A stretch of 6,389 bases of DNA from JAQVQN01 sp964557205 (GTDB lineage: Bacteria; Verrucomicrobiota; Kiritimatiellia; RFP12; UBA1067). Under the pieces are notes generated by a model. The model was not told the origin of the DNA and made no database searches. It saw nothing but the letters and a program-made list of their open reading frames with translations. The translations under genes were made by a program, and so were the position numbers. Below, piece by piece: positions 1 through 6,386 of the stretch (positions are counted from its first letter, which is position 1; each line of letters opens with the position of its first letter). Where the stretch lies: assembly GCA_964557205.1 (NCBI GenBank), contig CAZKZI010000161.1:1-6389 (forward strand), written 5' to 3'.

Positions 1-152
1 GGGTGGCATGGACCGAGTGGGTGGACAAAGCGCGCCCTGGCCCACACCCGCTTCGCTTTTGAGGGTGGCATGGACCGAGTGGGTGGACAAAGCGCGCCCT
101 GGCCCACACCCGCTTCGTTTTTGAGGGTGGCATGGACCGGGTGGGTGGACAA
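1..152. repeat. 62-bp tandem repeat array, 2.45 copies, open at the left edge
   Basis: Two complete head-to-tail copies (1-62 and 63-124) differ at one base (C to T at 118). A third copy keeps only its first 28 bases (125-152, with one A to G change at 140) and then gives way to unique sequence. Each unit starts with GGGTGGCATGGACC and has two TGGAC words. Within a unit, bases 16-22 (AGTGGGT) can pair with bases 46-52 (ACCCGCT, one G-T wobble), so each full unit could form a hairpin. Because 62 is not a multiple of 3, the reading frame shifts from copy to copy and the array is unlikely to be coding. The first copy begins exactly at the window edge, so the array probably continues to the left. 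Function is unknown; an intergenic repeat family or a replication-slippage expansion are both possible. Confidence 0.93.
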
Positions 153-204
153 TAGATATTGCGAAAGCGGGCCGGAGAGCGTATTGTGAAAGTTCTTGAT
201 TCTT

Positions 205-1125
205 ATGAGATCCGAAAAGAGCATTTTACAGCGTTTGTGGCGACGGTGGGACACACGGCTTTGTCTGCTGGCGGTGACGTTGTATGCCGTTGTGGCGCTT
301 TACGGAGAGGCGGTTTACAGGTATTATCGGATTGTTGACCGAACGCCTTCTTACAACAGGGTGTTTGAAGACGCGCGGTATGTGCCGCCTCTGTTCGTAC
401 GGTTTTTTCGTGAGGGCAAGACAGGTGCTTCCGGGCGGCACTTGTTCCTGTTGGGCAGCGACAATCTGGGCAGGGATGTTTTTCAGCGTCTGGTCCAGGG
501 CACGCGCATCGCTTTTCACGTTGGTATTATCACCTCTTTGATCGCCATTCCGCTCGGGGTTGTCTTAGGTTGCGTCGGCGGTTATTTCGGCGGTCGAGCT
601 GACAGTTTTGTGGTATGGCTTTGCGCAACCGTAGCCTCTATGCCGGGGCTGCTGTTCATTCTGGCTATCGCGATGGTGGTGGGGCAGGGGTTAACCGGGG
701 TCTATCTGGGTATTGGTTTGACCACATGGGTGAGCGTCTGCCGGAATATACGGGGCGAAGTCATTAAGCACCGGGAACGCGCGTATGTGCAGGCGGCCAA
801 GGTTCTGGGTTACAGCGACTGGCGGATAATATTCCGGCATGTGCTGCCTAACGTCATGCATATAGTGCTTATAGCGTTTTCGATACGGTTTCCGGCATCG
901 GTGGCGATTGAGGTTTTCATCAGCTTTTTGGGCATAGGTGTGCAAGGCGAGCCGTCTTGGGGGATCATGATAAACAACGCCCGGTTGCGTTTATGGCAAG
1001 GCGTATGGTGGGAGATGACCTTTGTTTCACTGGCGATTTTCACGCTTGTGCTGGTGTTCAACCACTTGGCGGACGCGCTACGTGATTTGCTGGATCCGGC
1101 CTTGCGTAATGAGACGGTGAGCTGA
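205..1125 (+). CDS. ABC transporter permease, OppC/DppC type (peptide/nickel family)
   Basis: Inner-membrane permease subunit of a binding-protein-dependent ABC importer of the oligopeptide/dipeptide/nickel family; the substrate cannot be told from this subunit. From ATG 205 it has 306 residues, normal for the family. An N-terminal membrane segment (about 19-35) is followed by a periplasmic stretch ending in the hallmark GSDNLGRDV (84-92), which marks OppC/DppC rather than OppB. About five more membrane helices follow (roughly 102-124, 135-160, 161-179, 219-243, 269-289). The cytoplasmic EAA loop that docks the ATPase is intact at 195-215 (AAKVLG then RHVLP). The C-terminus ends LLDPALR, also typical. 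An in-frame TTG at 196 would add three residues; a stop at 187-189 blocks anything further upstream. The nearest good SD (GGAGAG, 174-179) is too far from either start. Partner genes (OppB-like permease, ATPases, binding protein) are not in the window. Confidence 0.93.
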   Translation: MRSEKSILQRLWRRWDTRLCLLAVTLYAVVALYGEAVYRYYRIVDRTPSYNRVFEDARYVPPLFVRFFREGKTGASGRHLFLLGSDNLGRDVFQRLVQGTRIAFHVGIITSLIAIPLGVVLGCVGGYFGGRADSFVVWLCATVASMPGLLFILAIAMVVGQGLTGVYLGIGLTTWVSVCRNIRGEVIKHRERAYVQAAKVLGYSDWRIIFRHVLPNVMHIVLIAFSIRFPASVAIEVFISFLGIGVQGEPSWGIMINNARLRLWQGVWWEMTFVSLAIFTLVLVFNHLADALRDLLDPALRNETVS

Positions 1126-1146
1126 TGAACGCTTGTGTTGTTCAGC
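1121..1146. other. Imperfect hairpin spanning the two convergent stop codons
   Basis: The permease TGA (1123-1125) and the hybrid kinase stop (TCA on plus, 1142-1144) sit in opposite arms of an inverted repeat. Bases 1121-1130 (GCTGATGAAC) pair with 1137-1146 (GTTGTTCAGC) at eight of ten positions around a 6-base loop. No T-run follows on either strand, so this does not qualify as a standard intrinsic terminator. It could be a weak bidirectional pausing or 3'-end structure, or an accident of two TGA stops facing each other. It is the only candidate 3' structure found between these genes. Confidence 0.3.
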
Positions 1147-3343
1147 GGTCCAAAACTTCCCTGACCTTGTGCGAAAGATCCTGTATGGAAAACGGTTTCT
1201 GAATGAAGTCAGTACTGTTTTCTTCGGATACCAGATTGGTTATGATCTCTGCAGTGTAGCCTGACATAAAGAGGCAGTGTATGCCAGGATAGTCCGACTT
1301 CAGACGTTTGGCCAATTCCAGACCGTCCATTTCCGGCATGATGACATCGCTCAGCAGAAGTTTAAAGGCGCCTTTTTTGTTTCTAGCCAGTTCAATCGCG
1401 TTGTGCGGCGAGGCTGCCGCAAGCACGTGGTAGCCCAATTTCTCCAGCATAGTCTGTATCATGGAAAGAATTGAAGATTCGTCTTCTACCAGCAAGATAG
1501 TCTCATTGCCGAGCTGAACGGAACCTACAACGTGTGATGATTTGCCGGGGTGCGATTCTTCCGCATCGCCGTAATTTCGCGGGATGCCGATCTTGAATGT
1601 CGTGCCGTGGCCCGGTTCGCTGTATACGTTAATGAAACCTTTGTTTTGCTTCACTATACCGTAAACCGTTGCCAGCCCCAAGCCAGAGCCGATGCCCATG
1701 TGTTTGGTAGTGAAAAACGGTTCGAAAAGGTGCCGCATGACATCCTTAGACATGCCGCATCCGTTGTCGTTGACAACCAGAGTGACATAATCGCCCGGCA
1801 CTATTTCGGAGTTTGCTTTACAGTAAGTTTCAGTGATTGTGGCATTTGCAGTTTTGATTGTCAGGCGGCCGACACCTTTAATCGCGTCTCGTGCGTTCAC
1901 GCACAGATTAGCCAGTATTTGATCAATCTGGCTGGGGTCGATCTTGATTGGCCAAAGGTTGTCGGACGGTAGCCAGACAAGACTGATGTCCTCTCCCAAC
2001 AACCTTTTCATCATGTCGATCATGCCGTCAAGGGTTGTATTTATGTCAACGATTCTTGGCGTGATGGTCTGTCGCCGCGCAAAAGCCAACATTTGCCTGG
2101 TTAGTTTCGCCGAACGCTGGGCCGCTTTGCGGATCTCGATCAGATCGTGATAGCGTTTGTCACATTCAGGCGTTTCTTCTAAAGCCATTTCAAGATTGCC
2201 AAGGATGACACTCAGCATATTGTTGAAGTCATGCGCTACGCCGCCCGCCAAACGTCCAATTGATTCCATACGTTGGATTTTTTCCAATTGATCGGTCATT
2301 TGTCTGGTCTCGCTTATATCCTCAAATACAGTCGCGAAAAGTCCCTTGCCTGGAGATGAAACAGATATCTTAAGAATCTTGCCGGTGGGTTCATGTTTTA
2401 TTTCAAAATGGGCGGGTTGCCGGGTTTCGGCCACTCCAGCATAAATGTCGAGATAAGGCGCGCCGCCTGTGCCTGATCCATAAGCTACTGAAGCCAGCTT
2501 ACCTTGCACATCTCCAGGCTTCAGGCTCAAAATACGTTCATATGCGGGATTGACAGACTCGATTATATAATCGACGGCTTTGTCGGCATGATTGTAAACG
2601 ACGCGGTGAAGAGCAACGCCTTCGTTCATGGAGTTGTAAAGGCTTCGGAAACGTTCTTCGCTGGCGCGAAGTTGCTTTTCCGCGAAGTTTCGGTCTTCGA
2701 GGCTGTCCAACAAGGCCAATCTTGAGCGGTTGGCTGATTCTGTCAACTGTTCTGATTCTCCCATGCGTCTTTCGAGTTCTGAATTTGCCCTGCTGAGATG
2801 TTCTGTTTGTTTGGCGATAATGTTTTCCTGCTGCTCGGAATGAACGAAGTGGCTGAAAATAAGGCTTAGAGGTAATGAAAGGATTTTAAGCAGGGTTATC
2901 GCCTCTTCGGGATTATGCGGGTAACATACGCCGAGCAATAAAAGGTAGCCGACTCTTTGCGTGCCGACATTTAAAGGTACGCCCAGCGAATCTCCGAAAC
3001 CCGATTTTTCCAGCAGAGCGTAACACTTGGGATAACTTTTGCGATTAATTATGCTTACGGAGCCGATATCGTGTATCGCCGTGTATATTTTCCGGGCTGT
3101 TTCGGAAAGTGCCCGTTCGGTGAAACTAGCCGGATAGGCACTTGCAACACAGTGCGCATGAACATGTTCTTTCGTTTGGCATTTTATAAGAACAATGCAA
3201 TCAGCTTCGATAAAACCTTTTAGGGTGCTCGCAAGACATTCCGCGGCGCGGTCCAGATCATTTACGCTGCCTAAGAGGCTCTCGATAATTTTGAGGGCAA
3301 TAGCCGTCAAATCCGGTTCTCTGAGTTTAAGGGGTGTTTGCAT
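1142..3343 (-). CDS. Cytoplasmic hybrid histidine kinase, GAF-PAS-HisKA-HATPase-REC
   Basis: A 733-residue sensor kinase with its own receiver and no membrane segment, so a cytoplasmic sensor. Domains in order: GAF-like region at about 20-170 (GVPLNVG at 121-127); coiled coil at about 170-230; PAS at about 228-348, ending in EDISETRQ; HisKA with phospho-acceptor His371 in AHDFNN; HATPase_c with N-box Asn483 (NARDAI), G1 DNGCGM (526-531), F-box FEPFFTTK and G2 GSGLGLATV; and a C-terminal receiver with acidic pair Glu620/Asp621, phospho-Asp666 (SDVIMPEMDG), Ser694 and Lys716 (QKPF). All catalytic residues are present. It is the last gene of the operon, 47 nt after the receiver-PAS gene, with a modest SD (AAGAG, 3351-3355 on plus) 7 nt before ATG. 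The layout matches soluble hybrid kinases that carry the AHDFNN type of H-box. The GAF and PAS ligands cannot be inferred. Confidence 0.95.
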   Translation of the reverse strand: MQTPLKLREPDLTAIALKIIESLLGSVNDLDRAAECLASTLKGFIEADCIVLIKCQTKEHVHAHCVASAYPASFTERALSETARKIYTAIHDIGSVSIINRKSYPKCYALLEKSGFGDSLGVPLNVGTQRVGYLLLLGVCYPHNPEEAITLLKILSLPLSLIFSHFVHSEQQENIIAKQTEHLSRANSELERRMGESEQLTESANRSRLALLDSLEDRNFAEKQLRASEERFRSLYNSMNEGVALHRVVYNHADKAVDYIIESVNPAYERILSLKPGDVQGKLASVAYGSGTGGAPYLDIYAGVAETRQPAHFEIKHEPTGKILKISVSSPGKGLFATVFEDISETRQMTDQLEKIQRMESIGRLAGGVAHDFNNMLSVILGNLEMALEETPECDKRYHDLIEIRKAAQRSAKLTRQMLAFARRQTITPRIVDINTTLDGMIDMMKRLLGEDISLVWLPSDNLWPIKIDPSQIDQILANLCVNARDAIKGVGRLTIKTANATITETYCKANSEIVPGDYVTLVVNDNGCGMSKDVMRHLFEPFFTTKHMGIGSGLGLATVYGIVKQNKGFINVYSEPGHGTTFKIGIPRNYGDAEESHPGKSSHVVGSVQLGNETILLVEDESSILSMIQTMLEKLGYHVLAAASPHNAIELARNKKGAFKLLLSDVIMPEMDGLELAKRLKSDYPGIHCLFMSGYTAEIITNLVSEENSTDFIQKPFSIQDLSHKVREVLDR

Positions 3344-3390
3344 ATTTTGGCTCTTACGGGTTTTCCGTGTGAATACTGATTGGCAACTAA

Positions 3391-4455
3391 TTATTTACAG
3401 TCTGTTGATGGTTGGCTGGGATAGCGAGGAGGCTCGTCGAGTCTAACAAGCAGGGCGTTTATTTCAAGCTTCAGAGCTTGATTACGCTCGGAGTTGTCGA
3501 TCATGGCCGCTTGCCAACGACGTAGCTCGTCGAGTTGGCTGTCGCGCTCCGCGTCCATCCGTTTGCGCTCGGATATGTCGCGGATCACCATGCAGGTGAA
3601 ATTACTTTTAGCTTGGGGTTTAAAAACAACGCAGGCGATTCCTGCCGTAAAAACGCTGCCGTCTGATCGTTTTAAGTTGATTTCACCCCGGAATTTTCCG
3701 GTTTTGTCGCGATCCTTCAGCGCATTAGGCAATCGCGGGTCAGATAAGTCCAGAATGCCGTCTCGGCCCTTGCGCATGATTTCATCTTCGTTGTATCCGA
3801 ACATTTGGCAGGCAGCAGGGTTAGCTGTCAGAATGCGACCGTCGGTTATCATCAACAGGATGGCATCCATGCTGTTGTCAAAAATCATCCTGTAGCGCTG
3901 CTCGCTTTCGCGCAGAGCCTTTTCAGCCTGTTTCTGTTCTGCCAGTTGCCGGGTAAGCTCGGCGTTCACGGTTTTCAATTGTTCGGAACGCGCTTCCAGT
4001 TTGCGTATTAGCACCTCACTGTACTTTTTGAGGTAGACATCTTCGTCGTCATGTAAAGTCGGAGGCATGGTTTGAACCGGTGTGTTCTCAAGAACCTCAC
4101 GTATTGCCGCCACAAACAACTTTGGCTCTTCGGGCTTGACGATAAAGCGCGCGGCACCGATGCTCATGGCGAAATTGCGGTCACGCTCATCGGTGTAGGT
4201 GGCCGTATAGATGATGACAGGGACAGTGTTTAGAATCCGGTCTTTTTTGCACTCGCGGCAAAAGGTGAACCCGTCCATCACGGGCATCAGTATGTCTGTG
4301 ATGATCAGGTCCGGCCGGTTTTTTCGGGCCTTTGCCAGCGCTTCAGCGCCATTCGAAGCTTCGGTCAATTCGTAGCTGTTATTACCCAGAAGCACGCGCA
4401 GCAGGTAGAGGTTGTTATCGTTGTCATCCACAATGAGGATACGTTGCGGTTTCAT
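3391..4455 (-). CDS. Receiver-PAS response regulator without catalytic output
   Basis: A 354-residue soluble protein. The N-terminal receiver (about 4-122) has acidic Asp10/Asp11, phospho-Asp54 in TDILMPVMDG, Thr84 and Lys107 (VKPEEP), so it should accept phosphate. A coiled coil (about 140-182) leads to a PAS domain (about 183-296, ending RDISERKRM). A second helical stretch follows, with a tail containing RW (313-314), EINALL (331-336) and EPPRYPS (341-347). That tail is familiar from PAS-containing signalling proteins, where I recall it usually preceding a kinase core; here the protein simply ends. There is no HisKA, HATPase, GGDEF, EAL or DNA-binding domain. Its ATG overlaps the stop of the upstream receiver gene by 4 nt (ATGA), with a complete 11-base SD, so the two are probably translationally coupled. 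It may act as a phosphorylation-controlled adaptor for one of the kinases (inference). Confidence 0.92.
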   Translation of the reverse strand: MKPQRILIVDDNDNNLYLLRVLLGNNSYELTEASNGAEALAKARKNRPDLIITDILMPVMDGFTFCRECKKDRILNTVPVIIYTATYTDERDRNFAMSIGAARFIVKPEEPKLFVAAIREVLENTPVQTMPPTLHDDEDVYLKKYSEVLIRKLEARSEQLKTVNAELTRQLAEQKQAEKALRESEQRYRMIFDNSMDAILLMITDGRILTANPAACQMFGYNEDEIMRKGRDGILDLSDPRLPNALKDRDKTGKFRGEINLKRSDGSVFTAGIACVVFKPQAKSNFTCMVIRDISERKRMDAERDSQLDELRRWQAAMIDNSERNQALKLEINALLVRLDEPPRYPSQPSTDCK

Positions 4456-4841
4456 CGTGTCACCTCCTTATCATGATGTCGCAGGAAAGCTCCAATTTCT
4501 TCCGCAAAAGTATCAGGGTTGATAGGTTTTTCGATGTATCCGTTGCAGCCTGCCTCCAGCGCTTTTTCACGGTCGCCGGGCATCGCATAGGAAGTCACGG
4601 CAACGATTGGGGTCTTGGCCAAGACGCCTTCGGCGCGTAAAGACCATGCAACTGCGTAACCGTCCATGGACGGCAATTGTATATCTAGAAGTATCAGATC
4701 GGGAATCATTTCGCGCGCCATGCTTAGACCTTGCGGTCCGTCGGTAGCGCAGGTTACGACATAGCCGTTTTTCTCCAAAAGGAATGTGGCCAAGTAACGG
4801 TTAAGCTTGTTATCTTCGATGAGAAGTATTCTGGCGCTCAT
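4452..4841 (-). CDS. Single-domain response regulator (CheY/DivK-like receiver)
   Basis: A 129-residue protein that is essentially one receiver domain. The active site is complete: acidic Glu9/Asp10, phospho-Asp53 in LLDIQLPSMDGY, Thr83 in the AVTSYAMPGDREKA segment, and Lys105 in YIEKPI. The sequence around Thr83, with GDREKALEAGCNGYIEKPI, is of the DivK-like kind that relays phosphate or binds kinases rather than DNA. It lies 11 nt after the membrane kinase and has its own strong SD overlapping that gene's stop codon. The last codons (DKEVTR) also encode the SD of the next gene. It is likely phosphorylated by the upstream membrane kinase and/or the hybrid kinase. The name divK is not warranted without a phylogeny. 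Confidence 0.94.
   Translation of the reverse strand: MSARILLIEDNKLNRYLATFLLEKNGYVVTCATDGPQGLSMAREMIPDLILLDIQLPSMDGYAVAWSLRAEGVLAKTPIVAVTSYAMPGDREKALEAGCNGYIEKPINPDTFAEEIGAFLRHHDKEVTR
4460..4470 (-). promoter_or_regulatory. Full-length Shine-Dalgarno site of the receiver-PAS gene
   Basis: On the minus strand this reads TAAGGAGGTGA, matching all 11 bases of the usual 16S anti-SD, and sits 4 nt before the ATG at 4455-4453. It lies inside the last codons of the stand-alone receiver gene. The match fixes the start of the receiver-PAS protein and suggests strong translation from the middle of the operon. Confidence 0.9.
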
Positions 4842-4847
4842 GATGTT

Positions 4848-4854
4848 CCCTCCT
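4848..4854 (-). promoter_or_regulatory. Shine-Dalgarno site of the stand-alone receiver gene
   Basis: On the minus strand this reads AGGAGGG, 6 nt before the ATG at 4841-4839. It overlaps the TAG stop of the membrane kinase (4855-4853), so termination of the first gene and initiation of the second happen at almost the same place, as in translationally coupled genes. It fixes the receiver start. Confidence 0.88.
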
Positions 4855-6241
4855 AATCGCTAACCGGTAAAGTTAAAGTGAAAATGCTACCTTTGCCGAA
4901 CTCGCTGGTGACTTTGATGTCGCCGCCGAGCAGATCGGTGAGTCGCTTACAGATGGCCAGGCCCAAACCGGTGCCCTCGTGCAGGCGAGCCAGGCCGGCG
5001 TCGATCTGTTTGAAGGGTCGGAAGATATTTTTGATTTCAGATGCCTCGATGCCGATCCCGGTATCGGATACCGAAAGCCGGATGAACTTGGAATCCTGCT
5101 CAGCCGTCAAACGCACAGATCCGTTATCAGTGAATTTAACAGCGTTGTTCAGCAGATTCAGCATGATCTGCTCTACACGGCGCTGGTCACTCTTGATCAT
5201 GCCCACATTTTCCGGCACAAGCACGAGCAATGACAATTGCTTTTGCTCGGCCAAAGGCCTGATCAGCCCGGAAATTTTTCCGACTGAATTTGCCAGAGAA
5301 AACGCGGTTTTTCTGATTTCCAATTGACCGGCTTCAATTTTCGAGATGTCCAGGACATCGTTGATCAGTTCCAACAGGTGGCGCGAACTGTCGCGTACCA
5401 TTTCAAGCTGTTTACGTTGCTCCGCATTCAGCGGACCGGCCAGCTCTTGCAACAAGATACCGGTAAAGCCTATGATGGAATTAAGCGGCGTACGCAATTC
5501 ATGGGACATGGTGGCGAGGAAGGCTGATTTGACACGGTCTGCCGCCTCTGCGAGATCTTTGGCTATAGCCAGATCCGCTGTACGTTCCGCCACACGTTCT
5601 TCCAGCCTCAAATTGAGTTCTTTAAGCTCTCTTTCCGCCATTTTGCGCACTGTGACATCACGGACGATAGCCTGAAGCAAAGTATCGCCGTCGAAATCAA
5701 GCCGCGTGATACTGACCTCCGCGGCGAAAGTGGTACCGTCACGGCGACAATGTTCCCATTCGAAAAACTGCGGGCTGTCAGCAAGTGCCATGCTGATTAA
5801 TTCCTGTGCTTTTTGATCAGAGCGACGGCCGTCAGTTTGAAATTCAGGTGAAAAATCAGACGGTCGGGCTCCGATGATCTCATGTCGTCGGCAACCGTAA
5901 ACCGTCAAAGCGCGTTCGTTACAGTCAATAAACCTGCCGTTTGACATCAGCAGGATGGCGTCACTGGCCATATCGAACAAAGAGTGGTATTTAATTTCGC
6001 TTTCTCGTAGAGCCGCTTGGTTTTGCATGTTAACCGCCAGTTCCGCGCGCAGCAGAAAGGCCAACAGGCAGGCAGTAACCAGCACAAATCCCCAGCCTTT
6101 GCACATTGACCACAAAGCAAAAGCTTCGGCATCAAGGTTGAAATATATAAGCAGATTATCAGATGCAAAAATCCAAAAACCAGCCACAATCGCATATGGC
6201 AGGATTATCCTGACGGCCATCCTGTTAAAAGCCTTATTCAT
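4853..6241 (-). CDS. Membrane-bound PAS sensor histidine kinase (HisKA-HATPase)
   Basis: A 462-residue sensor kinase and the first gene of the operon. Two membrane helices (about 11-33 and 47-65) flank a short loop of about a dozen residues, too small for a periplasmic sensor domain. Sensing therefore probably occurs in the membrane or in the cytoplasmic PAS domain (about 78-200, with GRFIDCNERA and FFEWEHCRRDGT). A coiled coil (about 203-235) leads to HisKA with phospho-acceptor His247 in SHELRTPLN. The HATPase_c domain has N-box Asn366 (NLLNNAVKFT), G1 DTGIGI (393-398), F-box FRPFKQID and G2 GTGLGLAI (423-430). The core is intact. It has no receiver of its own; the next gene, 11 nt on, encodes one. 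The start at 6241 is supported by the KAFNRMAVRIILPYAIVAG N-terminus, which leads straight into the first helix, although the SD is weak. Confidence 0.95.
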   Translation of the reverse strand: MNKAFNRMAVRIILPYAIVAGFWIFASDNLLIYFNLDAEAFALWSMCKGWGFVLVTACLLAFLLRAELAVNMQNQAALRESEIKYHSLFDMASDAILLMSNGRFIDCNERALTVYGCRRHEIIGARPSDFSPEFQTDGRRSDQKAQELISMALADSPQFFEWEHCRRDGTTFAAEVSITRLDFDGDTLLQAIVRDVTVRKMAERELKELNLRLEERVAERTADLAIAKDLAEAADRVKSAFLATMSHELRTPLNSIIGFTGILLQELAGPLNAEQRKQLEMVRDSSRHLLELINDVLDISKIEAGQLEIRKTAFSLANSVGKISGLIRPLAEQKQLSLLVLVPENVGMIKSDQRRVEQIMLNLLNNAVKFTDNGSVRLTAEQDSKFIRLSVSDTGIGIEASEIKNIFRPFKQIDAGLARLHEGTGLGLAICKRLTDLLGGDIKVTSEFGKGSIFTLTLPVSD

Positions 6242-6342
6242 TTTTCATTGGACTCTTTTCAAGCGATCTTTAATGGTTTGTGTGCATCGTATATGCGTCA
6301 GTCGCGAAAGCATAATCAACAGACATCAATTTAATTCATACT

Positions 6343-6372
6343 AATATTGCGATCTTGAAAAGCACAAGTCAA
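6343..6372 (-). promoter_or_regulatory. Candidate sigma-70-type promoter of the signalling operon
   Basis: On the minus strand, TTGACT (6372-6367, five of six matches to the -35 consensus) is followed after 18 bases by AATATT (6348-6343, four of six matches to the -10 consensus). This would leave a leader of roughly 95 nt before the kinase ATG at 6241. The -10 box is poor, but it is the best pair I see in the 148 bp upstream of the first gene. The operon could also be transcribed from beyond the window edge. Confidence 0.35.
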
Positions 6373-6386
6373 CCAAAGTTTTGGTT
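6371..6386. promoter_or_regulatory. Perfect 16-bp palindrome at the -35 region (possible operator)
   Basis: AACCAAA, a 2-bp centre (GT), then TTTGGTT form an inverted repeat with two perfect 7-bp arms. It overlaps two bases of the candidate -35 box upstream of the membrane kinase gene. The two-base centre suits a dimeric DNA-binding regulator better than an RNA hairpin. On the plus strand it is followed by T residues to the window end, so a weak terminator for a rightward transcript cannot be excluded. No regulator gene is present in the window. Confidence 0.4.

Noticed and set aside
8..124. Open frame starting at ATG 8 and crossing the first two repeats (about 38 codons)
   Set aside because: It is made wholly of 62-bp repeat sequence, shifts frame between copies, has no SD and has no recognisable domain.
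1..152. CRISPR array
   Set aside because: Copies abut with no variable spacers and no cas genes are present; this is a plain tandem repeat.
140..165. Promoter for the permease around TGGACA and TAGATATT
   Set aside because: The boxes are only a few bases apart, not the 16-18 needed, and one lies within the repeat core.
1550..1972. 140-codon plus-strand frame opposite the hybrid kinase
   Set aside because: It lies fully antisense to the conserved HisKA/HATPase region, has no family resemblance, and is a shadow of the real coding frame.
4878..5327. 149-codon plus-strand frame opposite the membrane kinase
   Set aside because: It is antisense to the catalytic ATPase domain, with low-complexity Ser/Arg/Leu-rich composition typical of a shadow frame.
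6232..6248. Four-codon mini-frame (MKNE) overlapping the membrane kinase start
   Set aside because: An ATG at 6248-6246 opens a frame that stops almost at once; such short frames are expected by chance in AT-rich leaders and no SD marks it.
5955..6344. 129-codon plus-strand frame covering the kinase N-terminus and leader
   Set aside because: It is mostly antisense to the two membrane helices, has no recognisable domain and no supporting initiation site.
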